DNA of 64,000 bases from Lactiplantibacillus plantarum EGD-AQ4 (GTDB lineage Bacteria > Bacillota > Bacilli > Lactobacillales > Lactobacillaceae). The stretch covers positions 124,001 through 188,000 of the forward strand of contig NZ_AVAQ01000034.1 of the NCBI RefSeq assembly GCF_000463075.2. The letters run 5' to 3'. The translations under genes and the position numbers were made by a program. Below the pieces are notes generated by a model that was not told where the DNA came from, did not search any database, and worked only from the letters and a program-made list of their open reading frames with translations. Below, in pieces: positions 17,118-28,015 of this stretch (within the stretch, counting starts at the first letter, position 1; every line of letters begins with the position of its first letter).

Positions 17118-17507
17118 TTAAACACGACGACGCTTTGGAGGACGAGAACCATTGTGAGGCACTGGCGTAACATCGCGAATGGCGCTAACTTCCAAACCAG
17201 TAGCTTGTAAAGCACGGATGGCGGCTTCACGACCTGAACCAGGGCCCTTAACAGCGACTTCAACAGTCTTCATGCCATGTTCCATTGATGCCTTAGCAGC
17301 AGCTTCTGCAGCCATTTGAGCAGCAAAAGGTGTTGACTTACGGCTACCCTTGAAACCTAATGAACCAGCTGATGACCATGCAACGGCGTTCCCTTGCATG
17401 TCAGTGATCATAACAAGTGTGTTGTTGAACGTTGAATGGATGTGAGCCACACCAGATTCAATGTTCTTCTTTACCCGACGACGACGGGTTGTCTTTCTAG
17501 TTGCCAT
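17118..17507 (-). CDS. rpsK: Ribosomal protein uS11
   Basis: S11, 129 residues, with the start [14 protein letters not shown], the [18 protein letters not shown] strand and the [16 protein letters not shown] tail that contacts 16S rRNA on the platform. In the alpha operon order rpsM-rpsK-rpoA. Confidence 0.99.
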   Translation of the reverse strand: MATRKTTRRRRVKKNIESGVAHIHSTFNNTLVMITDMQGNAVAWSSAGSLGFKGSRKSTPFAAQMAAEAAAKASMEHGMKTVEVAVKGPGSGREAAIRALQATGLEVSAIRDVTPVPHNGSRPPKRRRV

Positions 17508-17531
17508 AAAATTCGAAAACCTCCTTTATTA

Positions 17532-17897
17532 TTATTTTTTACGTCCAGCGATGCTGACCTTTTTACCCTTACGAGTACGAGCGTTGTTCTTCGTGTGTTG
17601 ACCACGAACTGGTAAACCACGACGATGACGCATACCACGGTATGAACCGATTTCTTGCAATAACTTGATGTTCATACTTACTTCACGGCGTAAGTCACCT
17701 TCAGTTTTGTAACCATCGACAACGGCACGGATCTTATCTTCCTGGTCAGGAGTTAAGTCACGTACACGAACGTCTTCTGAAACACCGGCTTCAGCAAGGA
17801 TCTTCTGTGCAGAAGTGTTACCGATACCGTAGATGTAAGTCAAACCAATGACAATACGCTTGTCACGTGGTAAGTCAATTCCTTCAATACGAGCCAT
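17532..17897 (-). CDS. rpsM: Ribosomal protein uS13
   Basis: S13, 121 residues, starting [19 protein letters not shown] and ending in the basic tail [20 protein letters not shown], which contacts P-site tRNA and the large subunit. Ribosome site GGAGGTG. It is 27 bases downstream of the tiny rpmJ gene. Confidence 0.99.
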   Translation of the reverse strand: MARIEGIDLPRDKRIVIGLTYIYGIGNTSAQKILAEAGVSEDVRVRDLTPDQEDKIRAVVDGYKTEGDLRREVSMNIKLLQEIGSYRGMRHRRGLPVRGQHTKNNARTRKGKKVSIAGRKK

Positions 17898-17924
17898 TAA
17901 TATTTCACCTCCAACTTAATTAAA

Positions 17925-18044
17925 TTATTTGCCTTGACGTTGCTTATGCTTTGGGTTAGCAGAGCAGATAATCATCACGCGGCCTTTACGACGAATAACT
18001 TTGCAGTGTTCGCACATTGGCTTTACAGATGGTCTTACTTTCAT
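17925..18044 (-). CDS. rpmJ: Ribosomal protein bL36 (zinc-binding form)
   Basis: A 39-codon gene starting with ATG at 18042-18044 after an AGGAGG box. The product reads [17 protein letters not shown]... and ends KHKQRQGK. Cys11, Cys14, Cys27 and His33 form the usual zinc ribbon, so this is the C+ form, not the zinc-independent paralogue. It lies between infA and rpsM, its standard place. Confidence 0.97.
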   Translation of the reverse strand: MKVRPSVKPMCEHCKVIRRKGRVMIICSANPKHKQRQGK

Positions 18045-18079
18045 GAATTTTTACCTCCTATAAGGTACGTAGACCGAAC

Positions 18080-18298
18080 CTACTTGAAACGGTAGGTAAT
18101 CCGGCCCTTAGTTAAATCATAAGGTGACATTTCAACTGTAACCTTGTCACCAGGCAAGATCCGAATGTAGTGCATCCGAATTTTACCTGAAACGTGTGCC
18201 AAGATTTCAGCGCCGTTTTCAAGTTCAACCTTAAACATCGCATTAGGCAATGTTTCTTTAATGGTGCCTTGAATTTCGATGACGTCTTCCTTTGCCAA
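18080..18298 (-). CDS. infA: Translation initiation factor IF-1
   Basis: The 72-residue OB-fold protein blocks the A site during initiation. The sequence [20 protein letters not shown] and the conserved [14 protein letters not shown] end are canonical. Unlike Bacillus, no map (methionine aminopeptidase) gene lies between adk and infA; instead there is a 175-base gap with a possible extended -10 promoter. Confidence 0.98.
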   Translation of the reverse strand: MAKEDVIEIQGTIKETLPNAMFKVELENGAEILAHVSGKIRMHYIRILPGDKVTVEMSPYDLTKGRITYRFK

Positions 18299-18370
18299 AT
18301 ACTGTCCCTCCTTATTCTCAGATTCCGTGCTGCCACGTATTTGGTCCTTTTATGAACCAGTCATTGTCTA

Positions 18371-18379
18371 ATCATAACA
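18371..18379 (-). promoter_or_regulatory. Possible extended -10 promoter for infA-rpmJ-rpsM-rpsK-rpoA-rplQ
   Basis: Minus strand TGTTATGAT: an extended -10 (TG, one base, TATGAT) about 70 bases before infA. No good -35 at the right spacing, so it depends on the TG extension. Confidence 0.45.
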
Positions 18380-18473
18380 TTAAGAAAATATTAAATCAGT
18401 CAACGGCTAAACCTGAATAAGTTTATCACAACGGCCTTTGAAAAGCAAACGCCGAAGCTTAGGAATCCTAGCT

Positions 18474-19133
18474 TTAGAGGTTATCAAGAATGTGCTTGAT
18501 ATCTTTGTAGACATCATCAATGTCGCGATCACCGTCGACATTGTAGAGTAACTTCTCTTGACCGTAATAATCGATCAATGGCGTGTTCAACTTGACGTTG
18601 ACATCCAAACGATTCTTAACGGTTGCAGGCTTGTCATCATCCCGTTGATAGAAATCATGACCGCCACAGACGTCACAGGTTCCTTCTACCTTCGGCTTGT
18701 TGTACAACTTATGATAAGTTGCGCCACAAGTCCGGCAGATAAACCGTCCGGAAAGCCGTTCAACCAATACATCGGGTTCAACATGAATGTTGATAACCCC
18801 ATCTAAAGGCTTGTTGAGCTTCTCGCCGATTTCTTTTAAAGCATGAGCTTGGTCGATGTTACGTGGGTAACCATCTAATAGGAAGCCATTTTTCGTATCC
18901 GCTTCAGCCAACCGGTCTGAGACGATGCCGTTAGTGACTTCGTCTGGAACCAGGTTACCAGCATCGATATACTTTTTAGCTTCCAAGCCCATCTTTGTTT
19001 CGTTCTTAATGGCTGCCCGGAAAATATCTCCAGTTGAGATATGTGGAATATCAAAATCTTCAAGAATTTTCTGAGCTTGGGTCCCTTTACCGGCACCAGG
19101 TAGTCCCATTAAAATCAGGTTCATTGTTGACAT
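18474..19133 (-). CDS. adk: Adenylate kinase
   Basis: The start chosen is the ATG at 19133 ([13 protein letters not shown]), behind GGAGGG; the frame is open further upstream without a ribosome site. The 219-residue enzyme interconverts ATP+AMP and 2 ADP. P-loop [13 protein letters not shown]-site DGYPRN, and a zinc-type LID with four cysteines (CRTC ... CDVC), typical of Gram-positive long-form Adk. It follows secY as in most spc operons. Confidence 0.98.
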   Translation of the reverse strand: MSTMNLILMGLPGAGKGTQAQKILEDFDIPHISTGDIFRAAIKNETKMGLEAKKYIDAGNLVPDEVTNGIVSDRLAEADTKNGFLLDGYPRNIDQAHALKEIGEKLNKPLDGVINIHVEPDVLVERLSGRFICRTCGATYHKLYNKPKVEGTCDVCGGHDFYQRDDDKPATVKNRLDVNVKLNTPLIDYYGQEKLLYNVDGDRDIDDVYKDIKHILDNL

Positions 19134-19187
19134 GTTTTTCCCTCCAGAATGCACAAATGTGCTGAGTCTCCCCAACACATTCGCTGA

Positions 19188-20483
19188 TTAACGAATGAAA
19201 CCGACATAGTCTCGTTTCATCATTAATCCTTTAATTTGACGAATTGTTTCAAGGGCAACCCCGACAACGATCAGTAAACTCGTCCCACCTAAACCAATGG
19301 ATTCATCCAGGCCCCAAATATCAGAAGCTAATAATGGAATCAATGAAATCAACCCAAGGTATAGGGAACCGACCGTACTCAACCGCATTAACAATTTTGA
19401 AACCCAGTTTTGCGTATCTTTACCTGGCCAAACACCAGGAATATAGCTGCCTTGCTTTTGTAAGTTCTTAGAGAGCTTTTCAGGATTGACCTGAACAAAC
19501 GCATAGAAGAACGTGAAGAGCACGATTAGAACGGTATAAAGTATCGCACCAGTCGTTGACTGCATATTGAAGATATTACTCAAAACGGTGTACCAAGTTT
19601 CGTCACCATGACTGGATTGGAAACCAAGCAAAATCGTTTGGGGCGTTGCAATGAAGGAACTCGCGAAAATGACAGGAATAACCCCGGCAACGTTCACCTT
19701 TAATGGTAGGTAACTACTGTCAGGTGCACCAGCTGCACGTCGAGTATATTGAATTGGAATTCGGTCGTTCGCTTGTTCGACCCACGTTACAAACATAACG
19801 ATAATCAACACAAGCAGCGCTAAACCGACAACAAACAATCCACTCTTCCACCAATCGCTCTGTGAAACATTAACGAACTGTTCTTGATAAATTTGATAAA
19901 TCGACGTTGGCATACGGGCGATGATCCCGGCGAAGATGATAATGGAAACCCCATTACCAATTCCACGGTCCGTAATCATATCACCCATCCAAGTGGTCAA
20001 CATTGCCCCACCAGTCAGGATAACCCCTATGGTCAGGTAAGTCGAAATACTTGGATTATCAACCAGCTTAAGTTGACTCAATGAGTTAAACCCAGCCGTG
20101 ATCCCAATCGATTGAACAAAGGCCAAGACGATCGTTAACCAACGCGTCGCTTGATTAAGCTTACGCCGACCAACTTCACCTTGTTTGCCCCATTCAACAA
20201 ATTTCGGAACGATGTCCATTTGTAACAATTGAACGATGATTTGTGCAGTAATGTAAGGGGATACCCCCATAGCAAGGATGGAATAATTTGTTAAACCGCC
20301 ACCACTGAATGTATTCAACATACTTATCAGCCCCGAAGATGCCACCGACTGAAGTGCCTGGGCATTGACTCCGGGAACTGTGATATAAGAGCCAAGACGA
20401 AATACAATCAAAACGCCCAATGTGAATAGAAGTTTATTCCGAATATCCTTTACTTTGAGAGCGTTCTTCATGGTAGTCAGCAA
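19188..20483 (-). CDS. secY: Protein translocase channel subunit SecY
   Basis: The 431-residue, ten-helix SecYEG channel. Start taken as TTG at 20483 (reading MLTTMKNALKVKDIRNKLL): it is seven bases from GAGGTG inside the rplO 3' end and aligns with Bacillus SecY, while the internal ATG is too far from the site. Recognisable parts: LGSYITVPGVNA, LNTFSGGGL plug region and the ARRAAGAPDSSYLPLKVN loop. One base separates it from rplO, so translation is coupled. Confidence 0.98.
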   Translation of the reverse strand: MLTTMKNALKVKDIRNKLLFTLGVLIVFRLGSYITVPGVNAQALQSVASSGLISMLNTFSGGGLTNYSILAMGVSPYITAQIIVQLLQMDIVPKFVEWGKQGEVGRRKLNQATRWLTIVLAFVQSIGITAGFNSLSQLKLVDNPSISTYLTIGVILTGGAMLTTWMGDMITDRGIGNGVSIIIFAGIIARMPTSIYQIYQEQFVNVSQSDWWKSGLFVVGLALLVLIIVMFVTWVEQANDRIPIQYTRRAAGAPDSSYLPLKVNVAGVIPVIFASSFIATPQTILLGFQSSHGDETWYTVLSNIFNMQSTTGAILYTVLIVLFTFFYAFVQVNPEKLSKNLQKQGSYIPGVWPGKDTQNWVSKLLMRLSTVGSLYLGLISLIPLLASDIWGLDESIGLGGTSLLIVVGVALETIRQIKGLMMKRDYVGFIR

Positions 20484-20484
20484 A

Positions 20485-20916
20485 TTAGATCACCTCAGTT
20501 TTACCGCCAGCAGCTTCAATGGCTGCAACCGCCGTTGCAGAGAACTTGCTTGCCTTAACTGTTAACTTTTTGTTGAGTTTACCATTACCAAGAACTTTAA
20601 CAGCAGAACTCTTCTTAACTAAGCCAGCTTCCTTTAATGATTCTGGTGTAACTTCGGCACCATCATCAAAACGGTTGAGGCCGTCAAGATTAACAACCGC
20701 ATATTCTTTACGGTTAATGTTAGTAAATCCACGTTTAGGAATCCGACGGTACAATGCAATTTGGCCACCTTCGAAACCTACACGAACCTTACCACGCGCC
20801 TTTTGACCTTTTTGGCCACGACCAGAAGTCTTACCTTGGCCACTTGAGTCACCACGACCAATCCGACGACGTGAAAAACGTGAACCTTCACTAGGTGTTA
20901 ATTCATGTAACTTCAT
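20485..20916 (-). CDS. rplO: Ribosomal protein uL15
   Basis: L15, 143 residues, with the Gly/Arg-rich N-terminus [19 protein letters not shown] that penetrates 23S rRNA and the [20 protein letters not shown] segment. The 3' end contains the ribosome site for secY. Confidence 0.99.
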   Translation of the reverse strand: MKLHELTPSEGSRFSRRRIGRGDSSGQGKTSGRGQKGQKARGKVRVGFEGGQIALYRRIPKRGFTNINRKEYAVVNLDGLNRFDDGAEVTPESLKEAGLVKKSSAVKVLGNGKLNKKLTVKASKFSATAVAAIEAAGGKTEVI

Positions 20917-20947
20917 TTAGTAGGCACCTCCTCTTTGAAAATTTGAA

Positions 20948-21130
20948 TTACTTGATGATTTCGACATCGACTAAGTGTGCGATGTGGAAGATTTGACCGC
21001 GAGTAGCTGCGTCATCAGGTTTAATAACGGAACTGTTGATCCGGCCTAAACCTAATTCCTTAACGATTTTACGTTGCTTAGGAAGACGATGAGCAGCACT
21101 GCGTACTAAAGTGATCTTTAATTGAGCCAT
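20948..21130 (-). CDS. rpmD: Ribosomal protein uL30
   Basis: L30, 60 residues, the bacterial short form: [20 protein letters not shown] and [13 protein letters not shown]. Between rpsE and rplO. Absent from some bacterial lineages but intact here. Confidence 0.98.
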   Translation of the reverse strand: MAQLKITLVRSAAHRLPKQRKIVKELGLGRINSSVIKPDDAATRGQIFHIAHLVDVEIIK

Positions 21131-21144
21131 GTTGTTTGTCCTCC

Positions 21145-21645
21145 CTATTCAGCTAAATGTTCGGCTGAAACGCCACGTAAAGCAGCGACTTGTTCAGCAG
21201 TCTTTAAGCTCTTCAAGCCTTCGAACGTTGCACGAACAACGTTAACTGGCGTGTTTGAGCCTAATCGTTTACTAGTAACATCATCCACACCGGCTAATTC
21301 CATGACGGCACGAACGGCGCCACCAGCGGCAACACCAGAACCTTCAACGGCTGGCTTAAGCATGATGCGGCCACCACCGTAAACACCAAGTGCTTCATGA
21401 GGAATGGTGGTACCAACCATTGGTACAGTGATCAAGTTCTTTTTAGCAGCTTCGGAAGCTTTCCGAATTGCTTCTGGAACTTCTTGAGCCTTACCAGTAC
21501 CGAAACCAACGTGTCCTTTGTGGTCCCCAACGATTACTAATGCAGCAAAACGTAAGCGACGACCACCTTTAACAACTTTGGTAATCCGGTTAATGGCAAC
21601 AACATTATCGTCAAGATCTAATTTTGATGGATCAATGAAAGTCAT
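21145..21645 (-). CDS. rpsE: Ribosomal protein uS5
   Basis: S5, 166 residues. The [20 protein letters not shown] loop, which lies near the mRNA entry and is the site of spectinomycin-resistance changes, looks wild type. C-terminal domain [21 protein letters not shown]. Involved in decoding fidelity. Confidence 0.99.
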   Translation of the reverse strand: MTFIDPSKLDLDDNVVAINRITKVVKGGRRLRFAALVIVGDHKGHVGFGTGKAQEVPEAIRKASEAAKKNLITVPMVGTTIPHEALGVYGGGRIMLKPAVEGSGVAAGGAVRAVMELAGVDDVTSKRLGSNTPVNVVRATFEGLKSLKTAEQVAALRGVSAEHLAE

Positions 21646-21665
21646 ATGGTATTATTCCTCCTTTG

Positions 21666-22022
21666 TTAGAATTTAAGTCCGTTTTCACGAGCGGCTTCAG
21701 CCAAAGCTTGAACCCGACCATGATATAAGTAACCGCCACGGTCGAAAACTACATCAGTAATTTTCTTTTCAGCAGCCCGTTTAGCAACAACTTCACCGAC
21801 AGACGCAGCTTGTTCAGTTTTGTTGTTACCCTTAACTTCGCTATCTAAAGTTGAGGCACTTGCGAGCGTTACACCCTCTACATCATCAATAACTTGAGCG
21901 TAGATGTTTTTGTTTGAACGATAAACATTTAAGCGTGGGCGCTCAGCAGTACCAGAAATCTTACCGCGAACACGTGCGTGACGACGTTGACGTGTTTTGT
22001 TTTTATCTGGTTTGGAAATCAC
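21666..22022 (-). CDS. rplR: Ribosomal protein uL18
   Basis: L18 binds 5S rRNA. Start taken as the GTG at 22022 (reading [17 protein letters not shown], 118 residues), six bases after GAGGTGA; another in-frame GTG three codons upstream is part of that ribosome site. The [16 protein letters not shown] and [19 protein letters not shown] segments are canonical. Confidence 0.97.
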   Translation of the reverse strand: MISKPDKNKTRQRRHARVRGKISGTAERPRLNVYRSNKNIYAQVIDDVEGVTLASASTLDSEVKGNNKTEQAASVGEVVAKRAAEKKITDVVFDRGGYLYHGRVQALAEAARENGLKF

Positions 22023-22065
22023 AATAGTCACCTCTATATATTAGTATGGACAGCTTTAAGCTGCA

Positions 22066-22602
22066 TTATTTACCAGTCTTACCTTCCTTACGACGAACAT
22101 ATTCATCGACGTAACGAATCCCTTTACCTTTGTAAGGTTCAGGTGAACGAACGGCCCGAACTTCGGCAGCAAAGTCACCAACAGCTTGCTTACCAATACC
22201 AGAGATATTGATATGCGTGTTATCAGGAACTTCAATTGTCAAGTTTTCTGGCGTTTCGAATTCAACAGGATGAGAGTAACCAACGCTTAATACTAACTTC
22301 TTGCCTTGCAATTGGGCACGGTAACCAACACCGACCAATTGAAGGTTCTTAGTAAAGCCTTTAGTAACTCCTTCAACCATGTTGTTCACATTAGCACGGG
22401 TAGTACCGTGTAATGCCTTCATCTTGTAGTCATCTGATGGACGAGTGAATTTAACTTCGTTACCTTCAACCGTCATCGTAATATCACTGGCAATGTTGCG
22501 CGTCAAAGTACCCTTAGGACCTTTAACCGTAACGACTTCACCAGCTTGTGATACTTCTACCCCAGCAGGTAGTTCAATTACTTTATAACCAATACGACTC
22601 AC
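22066..22602 (-). CDS. rplF: Ribosomal protein uL6
   Basis: L6, 178 residues, with two related domains. Start [17 protein letters not shown], middle [20 protein letters not shown], and the rRNA-binding [20 protein letters not shown] near the C-terminus. Located at the factor-binding side of the large subunit. Confidence 0.99.
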   Translation of the reverse strand: MSRIGYKVIELPAGVEVSQAGEVVTVKGPKGTLTRNIASDITMTVEGNEVKFTRPSDDYKMKALHGTTRANVNNMVEGVTKGFTKNLQLVGVGYRAQLQGKKLVLSVGYSHPVEFETPENLTIEVPDNTHINISGIGKQAVGDFAAEVRAVRSPEPYKGKGIRYVDEYVRRKEGKTGK

Positions 22603-22631
22603 TTACTTGCACCTCCCGTCTTAATTAATGA

Positions 22632-23027
22632 TTACCAAACGTAAGCTAATACTTCGCCACCAAGCTTCTTGGCGCGAGCTTCTTTATCAGTAATAACACC
22701 TTCTGAAGTTGAGATGATAGCAATCCCTAAACCGTTTAAAACCTTAGGAACAGCATCAGCCTTGACGTATGAACGTAAACCTGGCTTTGAAATACGCTTC
22801 AAGCCACTGATTACACGTTCGTTGTCCTTACCATACTTCAAGAAGACGCGGATGATGCCCTGTTTGTCATCATCGATATATTCAACGTCGCGAACAAAAC
22901 CTTCATTCTTTAAAATTTCAGCAATGTTCCGTTTGATTTTTGATGCAGGAACTTCTAATGAATCGTGGCGTACCATGTTAGCGTTACGGATACGAGTCAA
23001 GAAATCTGCGATTGGATCAGTCATCAT
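22632..23027 (-). CDS. rpsH: Ribosomal protein uS8
   Basis: S8, 131 residues (or 130 if the second of two adjacent ATGs is used), starting [20 protein letters not shown] and with the conserved [20 protein letters not shown] region that contacts 16S helix 21. The GGAGG site favours the first ATG. Confidence 0.99.
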
Positions 23028-23060
23028 GAAAGTTTAACCTCCTTTAACTTGGGTTTGTTT

Positions 23061-23246
23061 TTACCAGCTGGCCTTTTTCATACCAGGGATTTGACCTTTG
23101 TGGGCCAGGTCGCGTAAGCAGATACGGCACAAGTGGAATTTACGGTAAACTGAATGTGGACGACCACAACGTTCACAACGGGTGTAGTTTTGTACGTTAA
23201 ACTTAGCACCGCGCTTTTGTTTAGCAATTTGTGATTTTTTAGCCAA
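23061..23246 (-). CDS. rpsN: Ribosomal protein uS14, zinc-binding type Z
   Basis: The 61-residue short S14 has Cys24, Cys27, Cys40 and Cys43 for a zinc ribbon (CERCGRP and CRICLRD), so this is the zinc-dependent type. A zinc-independent paralogue, if present, lies outside the window. Standard place between rplE and rpsH. Confidence 0.98.
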   Translation of the reverse strand: MAKKSQIAKQKRGAKFNVQNYTRCERCGRPHSVYRKFHLCRICLRDLAHKGQIPGMKKASW

Positions 23247-23266
23247 CTTCGATTAACCCCCTTCGG

Positions 23267-23809
23267 TTATTTAGCAAATGGCATGCCAAATTGAGTTAAC
23301 AACTCACGTGATTCTTCATCACTATCAGCTGTCGTAACGATTACAATGTCTAAACCGCGAACACGGTTAACATTATCATAGTTGATTTCTGGGAAGATCA
23401 ATTGTTCACGGACACCCAATGTGTAGTTACCGCGACCATCGAATGAACGAGTACTTACACCATGGAAGTCACGAACACGTGGTAATGAAACATTGATCAA
23501 CTTGTCCAAGAAGTCATACATACGTTCACCACGTAAGTCAACCTTGGCACCGATTGCCATACCTTCACGAAGACGGAAACCAGCGATAGATTTCTTTGCC
23601 CGGGTAACCAATGGCTTTTGACCGGAGATCAAAGTTAATTCTTCAACTGCTTCGTCTAAGTTTTTAGCGTTGGTAACTGCATCACCAACACCCATGTTCA
23701 AAACGATTTTAGCCAGCTTTGGCACTTGCATTACTGAAGTGTAGTTGAACTTGTCAACTAATGCTGGAACGATTTCTTTTTCATATTGAGCTTTTAAACG
23801 GTTTTCCAT
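23267..23809 (-). CDS. rplE: Ribosomal protein uL5
   Basis: L5, 180 residues, a 5S rRNA and P-site tRNA contact. Conserved [19 protein letters not shown], the [18 protein letters not shown] loop and ENINYDNV-like [17 protein letters not shown]. Intact. Confidence 0.99.
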   Translation of the reverse strand: MENRLKAQYEKEIVPALVDKFNYTSVMQVPKLAKIVLNMGVGDAVTNAKNLDEAVEELTLISGQKPLVTRAKKSIAGFRLREGMAIGAKVDLRGERMYDFLDKLINVSLPRVRDFHGVSTRSFDGRGNYTLGVREQLIFPEINYDNVNRVRGLDIVIVTTADSDEESRELLTQFGMPFAK

Positions 23810-23837
23810 GAAACTTGCTTCCTCCTTTCAGTCAGTC

Positions 23838-24149
23838 TTAGTTTTCTAAGTCTTTACCAGACTTTTTAGCGTAACGGACACGCTTGCCATCTTCACGACG
23901 AACACCTAAACGTGTAGGTTCGTTGGTTGATGGGTCAAGGAACATAACGTTTGAAGCATCGATTGGTGCTTCGATGTCCACGATACCGCCTTGTGGGTTA
24001 ACGTTCGTTGGTTTTTGGTGTTTCTTGATCTTGTTAACACCTTCAACAACGATCCGGTTCTTGGCAGAGATAACCTTTTTAACAGTACCTTCTTGACCAC
24101 GATCCTTACCGCTGATTACTCGAACTTTATCACCAGTTTTAATCAACAT
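23838..24149 (-). CDS. rplX: Ribosomal protein uL24
   Basis: L24, 103 residues from the ATG at 24149 ([20 protein letters not shown]), 11 bases after GGAGG; an upstream in-frame GTG overlaps that site and is rejected. The KOW motif lies in [18 protein letters not shown]. Early assembly protein near the tunnel exit. Confidence 0.98.
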   Translation of the reverse strand: MLIKTGDKVRVISGKDRGQEGTVKKVISAKNRIVVEGVNKIKKHQKPTNVNPQGGIVDIEAPIDASNVMFLDPSTNEPTRLGVRREDGKRVRYAKKSGKDLEN

Positions 24150-24182
24150 TAGGTTGCGCACCTCCTTATTTACGGTGTGTGA

Positions 24183-24551
24183 CTAGAGTACTTCTGGCGC
24201 TAATGAAACGATACGCATGAAGTCTTTATCACGTAATTCACGAGCGACAGGGCCAAAGATACGAGTACCTTGTGGCGTCTTGTCATCACGAATAATAACT
24301 GCAGCATTTTCATCAAACTTGATGTATGAACCGTCAGCACGGTGAACACCAGACTTAGTCCGGACGATTACGGCTTTAACGACATCATGAGCTTTGACAA
24401 CACCACCGGGTGTTGCTTGTTTGACCGTAGCAACAATGATATCACCGATGTTAGCAGTTTTCCGACCAGAGCCACCTAATACCTTAATAGTAAGGATTTC
24501 ACGGGCACCGGAGTTGTCAGCAACTTTTAAACGACTTTCTTGTTGGATCAC
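24183..24551 (-). CDS. rplN: Ribosomal protein uL14
   Basis: L14, 122 residues, [20 protein letters not shown] and the C-terminal [23 protein letters not shown]. Subunit-interface protein and binding site of the silencing factor RsfS. Canonical. Confidence 0.99.
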   Translation of the reverse strand: MIQQESRLKVADNSGAREILTIKVLGGSGRKTANIGDIIVATVKQATPGGVVKAHDVVKAVIVRTKSGVHRADGSYIKFDENAAVIIRDDKTPQGTRIFGPVARELRDKDFMRIVSLAPEVL

Positions 24552-24593
24552 AGTAAGTGTCCTCCCTTCATGTAATTTTATTCAGCTAATAAT

Positions 24594-24863
24594 CTAGATA
24601 ATAACAGCTTTTTGAACAACTTCAATTAAGCGGAAACGCTTAGTAGCTGATAGAGGACGAGTTTCCATGATCTTGACGATATCGCCAGTTTTGGCTTCAT
24701 TCTTTTCATCATGAGCCTTGAACTTCTTTGAATAACGAACACGTTTGCCGTAAACCGGATGGTTCTTGTAAGTTTCGACAATAACAACAATGGTTTTGTC
24801 CATCTTATCAGAAACAACGCGTCCTTGGATCACCTTACGGCTGTTACGAGTATCTTCACTCAT
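24594..24863 (-). CDS. rpsQ: Ribosomal protein uS17
   Basis: S17, 89 residues, with [19 protein letters not shown] and the [20 protein letters not shown]-fold segment. Primary 16S-binding protein. Between rpmC and rplN. Confidence 0.99.
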   Translation of the reverse strand: MSEDTRNSRKVIQGRVVSDKMDKTIVVIVETYKNHPVYGKRVRYSKKFKAHDEKNEAKTGDIVKIMETRPLSATKRFRLIEVVQKAVII

Positions 24864-24885
24864 TCGTGATTGCCTCCTTTATACT

Positions 24886-25080
24886 CTACTTGTTTAACTC
24901 TTGTTCACGCAACGCAGTTTTAATACGCGCAATGTTCTTACGAACTTGTTTTAAACGAGCGGTGTTTTCAAGCTGACCAGTGGCCAATTGAAAACGCAAG
25001 TTGAAAAGTTCGTCTTTGTAAGACTTTTCTTTTTCGAGCATTTCAGTAGTGGACAATGCCTTAATTTCCTTAGCCTTCAT
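24886..25080 (-). CDS. rpmC: Ribosomal protein uL29
   Basis: L29, 64 residues from the ATG at 25080 ([19 protein letters not shown]). An in-frame GTG four codons upstream is part of the AGGTGG ribosome site. The start overlaps the last 11 bases of rplP, so the two are translationally coupled. Two-helix protein at the tunnel exit that helps dock SRP and trigger factor. Confidence 0.96.
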
Positions 25081-25504
25081 CTGATTCGCCACCTACTTCC
25101 TCGCGCTTAACAATCTTAGTTTTAACAGGTAACTTAGTTCCAGCCAAGCGTAAAGCTTCGCGTGCAACTTCTTCAGGGACACCGGCAACTTCAAACATAA
25201 CCTTGTTACGTTTAACTGGTGCTACCCAACCTGCAGGAGTACCTTTCCCATTACCCATCCGGACACCAACACCTTTTTCAGTGTAGGACTTGTGAGGGAA
25301 AATCTTAATCCATACTTTACCGCCACGCTTCATGTAACGGTTCATAGCAACACGGGCAGCTTCAATCTGCCGGTTGCTGATCCAGTGTGATTCAAGGGTT
25401 TGCAAACCGTAATCACCAAAAGCAACTGTTTTACCGCCTTTAGCTTCACCGCGCATTTTACCACGGTGAACACGACGATACTTAACCCGTTTAGGTACCA
25501 GCAT
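25070..25504 (-). CDS. rplP: Ribosomal protein uL16
   Basis: L16, 144 residues, [19 protein letters not shown] and the [20 protein letters not shown] loop near the A-site tRNA elbow. Only two bases separate it from rpsC upstream and it overlaps rpmC downstream. Confidence 0.99.
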
Positions 25505-25506
25505 GT

Positions 25507-26160
25507 TTAGTTTCCTCCTTTAGCAGATTTCTTTTCTGGCAAGATTTCGCCACGGTAGATCCAGGTCTTAACACCTAACTTACCGTATGTGGTCCGTGCT
25601 TCGACCCATGAATAGTCGATATCGGCACGTAACGTATGCAATGGGACAGTACCATCTGAGTATGCTTCAACACGAGACATGTCGGCACCGTTTAAACGGC
25701 CAGCAACTTGTGTCTTAATACCCTTGGCACCGGAACGCATTGTACGTTGCATTGCACCACGCATTGCACGACGGAAAGCAACCCGGCCTTCCAATTGACG
25801 CGCAATACTTTCACCAACTAATTTAGCATCTAAATCAGGCTTCTTGATTTCGATGATGTTGATGTGTACTCGCTTACCAGTTAAATTGTTTAATTCTTTA
25901 CGAAGTGCTTCAACTTCAGAACCACCCTTACCAATAACCATCCCTGGTTTTGCGGTATGGATTGAAATGTTGACGCGGTTAGCCGCGCGTTCGATTTCAA
26001 CGGTGGAGACGGAAGCGTCGGCAAGTCGTTGTTCGATATACTTACGGATGCGTAAATCTTCGTTCAAGTAGGCAGCAAAGTCTTTTTCAGCATACCATTT
26101 TGCTTCCCAGTCGCGAATGATTCCTACACGTAATCCGGTTGGATTTACTTTTTGACCCAC
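25507..26160 (-). CDS. rpsC: Ribosomal protein uS3
   Basis: S3, 217 residues, starting [18 protein letters not shown]. The KH domain has [18 protein letters not shown], followed by the C-terminal domain [20 protein letters not shown]. Lines the mRNA entry channel and contributes to helicase activity. Confidence 0.99.
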   Translation of the reverse strand: MGQKVNPTGLRVGIIRDWEAKWYAEKDFAAYLNEDLRIRKYIEQRLADASVSTVEIERAANRVNISIHTAKPGMVIGKGGSEVEALRKELNNLTGKRVHINIIEIKKPDLDAKLVGESIARQLEGRVAFRRAMRGAMQRTMRSGAKGIKTQVAGRLNGADMSRVEAYSDGTVPLHTLRADIDYSWVEARTTYGKLGVKTWIYRGEILPEKKSAKGGN

Positions 26161-26172
26161 GCGTTATCCCTC

Positions 26173-26520
26173 CTATTTTTCAGTAACTGTGATCGTAATG
26201 TGGCTAGTCCGCTTGTTGATTGGTGAAGCAGAACCCTTTGCCCGTGGACGGAACCGTTTTAAGGTTGGTCCTTCGTTAACAAAAGCTTCGCTTACAACCA
26301 AATCTTCACGATCTAAGTCAAAGTTATTTTCAGCGTTAGCAACAGCAGAAAGCAAAACCTTTTCTACTACTGGAGAAGCACCCCGTGGAGTGAACTTCAG
26401 GATTGCTAAAGCTTCGGCAACACTTTTACCTCTGATAAGATCGACAACTAGGCGGACCTTACGAGCGGCAATACGAACAGTTTTTGCAGTTGCACGTGCA
26501 GATGTTACTTGTTCAGCCAT
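26173..26520 (-). CDS. rplV: Ribosomal protein uL22
   Basis: L22, 115 residues. The long beta-hairpin lining the exit tunnel is [20 protein letters not shown] and appears wild type, without the small insertions or deletions known to confer macrolide resistance. Confidence 0.99.
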   Translation of the reverse strand: MAEQVTSARATAKTVRIAARKVRLVVDLIRGKSVAEALAILKFTPRGASPVVEKVLLSAVANAENNFDLDREDLVVSEAFVNEGPTLKRFRPRAKGSASPINKRTSHITITVTEK

Positions 26521-26540
26521 TCTTTATATCCTCCTAACTA

Positions 26541-26816
26541 TTACTTCGTTTTCTTATCGTCAGTTCCATGACCATGGAACGTCCGTGTTGGTACAAATTC
26601 ACCTAACTTATGACCAACCATGTCATCTTGGATGTAAACTGGGACATGCTTGCGACCATCATAAACAGCGATTGTGTACCCAATGAAACTTGGGAAAATT
26701 GTTGAACGACGTGACCACGTCTTGATGACAGATTTCTTGTCAGAATCAGATTGTGCATCGATTTTCTTTAATAAATGCGCATCTGCGAAAGGTCCCTTCT
26801 TTAAACTACGACCCAT
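26541..26816 (-). CDS. rpsS: Ribosomal protein uS19
   Basis: S19, 91 residues, [19 protein letters not shown] and [17 protein letters not shown]. Head protein contacting the A-site finger. Between rplB and rplV as in all S10 operons. Confidence 0.99.
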   Translation of the reverse strand: MGRSLKKGPFADAHLLKKIDAQSDSDKKSVIKTWSRRSTIFPSFIGYTIAVYDGRKHVPVYIQDDMVGHKLGEFVPTRTFHGHGTDDKKTK

Positions 26817-26858
26817 CGTGTGACCTCCTCTCGATAACTACAGTAAATTCAAATTTTA

Positions 26859-27698
26859 TTAATGCTTGCCTGGACGACGACCACGAACGATAAGCTTGTT
26901 TGAACGAGCCTTCTTGTTCCGAGTCTTCTTACCAAGGGTCTTCTTACCCCATGGAGACATTGGTGATGGATGACCGATTGGCGCTTTACCTTCACCACCA
27001 CCATGAGGGTGATCGTTAGGGTTCATTACAGAACCACGAACCGTTGGGCGTTTGCCTTGCCAACGTGAACGACCGGCTTTACCTGAGTTGATCAATTCAT
27101 GCTGTTCATTACCAACAGTACCAACAGTGGCACGGCTAGTTAACAGAACTAAACGAACTTCACCAGAAGACAAACGAACGATTGCGTACTTGCCTTCCTT
27201 ACCAAGTAATTGAGCTGAAGTACCAGCTGAGCGAGCCAATTGGCCACCCTTACCAGGCTTCAATTCGATGTTGTGAATAACAGTACCAACAGGAATGTTA
27301 GTTAATGGCAATGCGTTACCAACCTTGATGTCGGCTTCGGCACCTGATTGTACTTGCATACCAACTTCCAAACCTTTTGGTGCTAAGATATATGATTTAA
27401 CACCGTCAGCGTAAACTAATAATGCAATGTTGGCTGTCCGGTTAGGATCATATTCGATTGCCTTAACGGTTGCTGGAACTTCGTCCTTAATCCGCTTAAA
27501 GTCAACCAAACGGTATTGTTGCTTATGACCGCCGCCACGATGACGAACAGTAATGTGACCATAACTGTTACGACCGGCAGTGTGACTTTGTGAGTCTAAT
27601 AATGACTTTTCTGGCTTCGTCTTAGTGATTTCTGAGAAATCAGAAGCAGTCATATTACGACGGCCGTTAGTGGTTGGTTTATACTTCTTAATACCCAC
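26859..27698 (-). CDS. rplB: Ribosomal protein uL2
   Basis: L2, 279 residues, essential for peptidyl transferase centre assembly. The active-region His lies in [20 protein letters not shown] near residue 230. The [20 protein letters not shown] segment is typical. Full length. Confidence 0.99.
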   Translation of the reverse strand: MGIKKYKPTTNGRRNMTASDFSEITKTKPEKSLLDSQSHTAGRNSYGHITVRHRGGGHKQQYRLVDFKRIKDEVPATVKAIEYDPNRTANIALLVYADGVKSYILAPKGLEVGMQVQSGAEADIKVGNALPLTNIPVGTVIHNIELKPGKGGQLARSAGTSAQLLGKEGKYAIVRLSSGEVRLVLLTSRATVGTVGNEQHELINSGKAGRSRWQGKRPTVRGSVMNPNDHPHGGGEGKAPIGHPSPMSPWGKKTLGKKTRNKKARSNKLIVRGRRPGKH

Positions 27699-27721
27699 TA
27701 GAGTTACCTCCTAAATTAGAT

Positions 27722-28015
27722 TTATTGTTGATCGTCGTTGAACAACTTAATTTCGTTAGAATCAGAACTTAAGGTAACAATCGCCTTACGACGCTTCTTA
27801 GTGTAGCCGGCGTAACGACCTTGACGCTTAAGCTTTCCTTTAACGTTCATAACGTTAACTTTAACGACTTTGACATCGAAGATTTCTTCGATTGCTTTTT
27901 TAACTTGCGTTTTTGTCGCCTGTACGTTGACATCGAATGTATAGCGCTTGTCGTCCAAGTCAGCCATTGATGCTTCAGTAACGACAGGGCGTAAAATTAC
28001 ATCGCGTGCTTCCAT
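27722..28015 (-). CDS. rplW: Ribosomal protein uL23
   Basis: L23, 97 residues, the docking site for trigger factor and SRP at the tunnel exit. Starts [20 protein letters not shown]. The start codon overlaps the rplD stop by one base (TAATG), an obvious translational coupling. Confidence 0.98.
   Translation of the reverse strand: MEARDVILRPVVTEASMADLDDKRYTFDVNVQATKTQVKKAIEEIFDVKVVKVNVMNVKGKLKRQGRYAGYTKKRRKAIVTLSSDSNEIKLFNDDQQ

Noticed and set aside
18474-18500. Palindrome around AAGCTAGGATTCC near the adk stop as a terminator
   Set aside because: No T tract follows, so termination is not supported.
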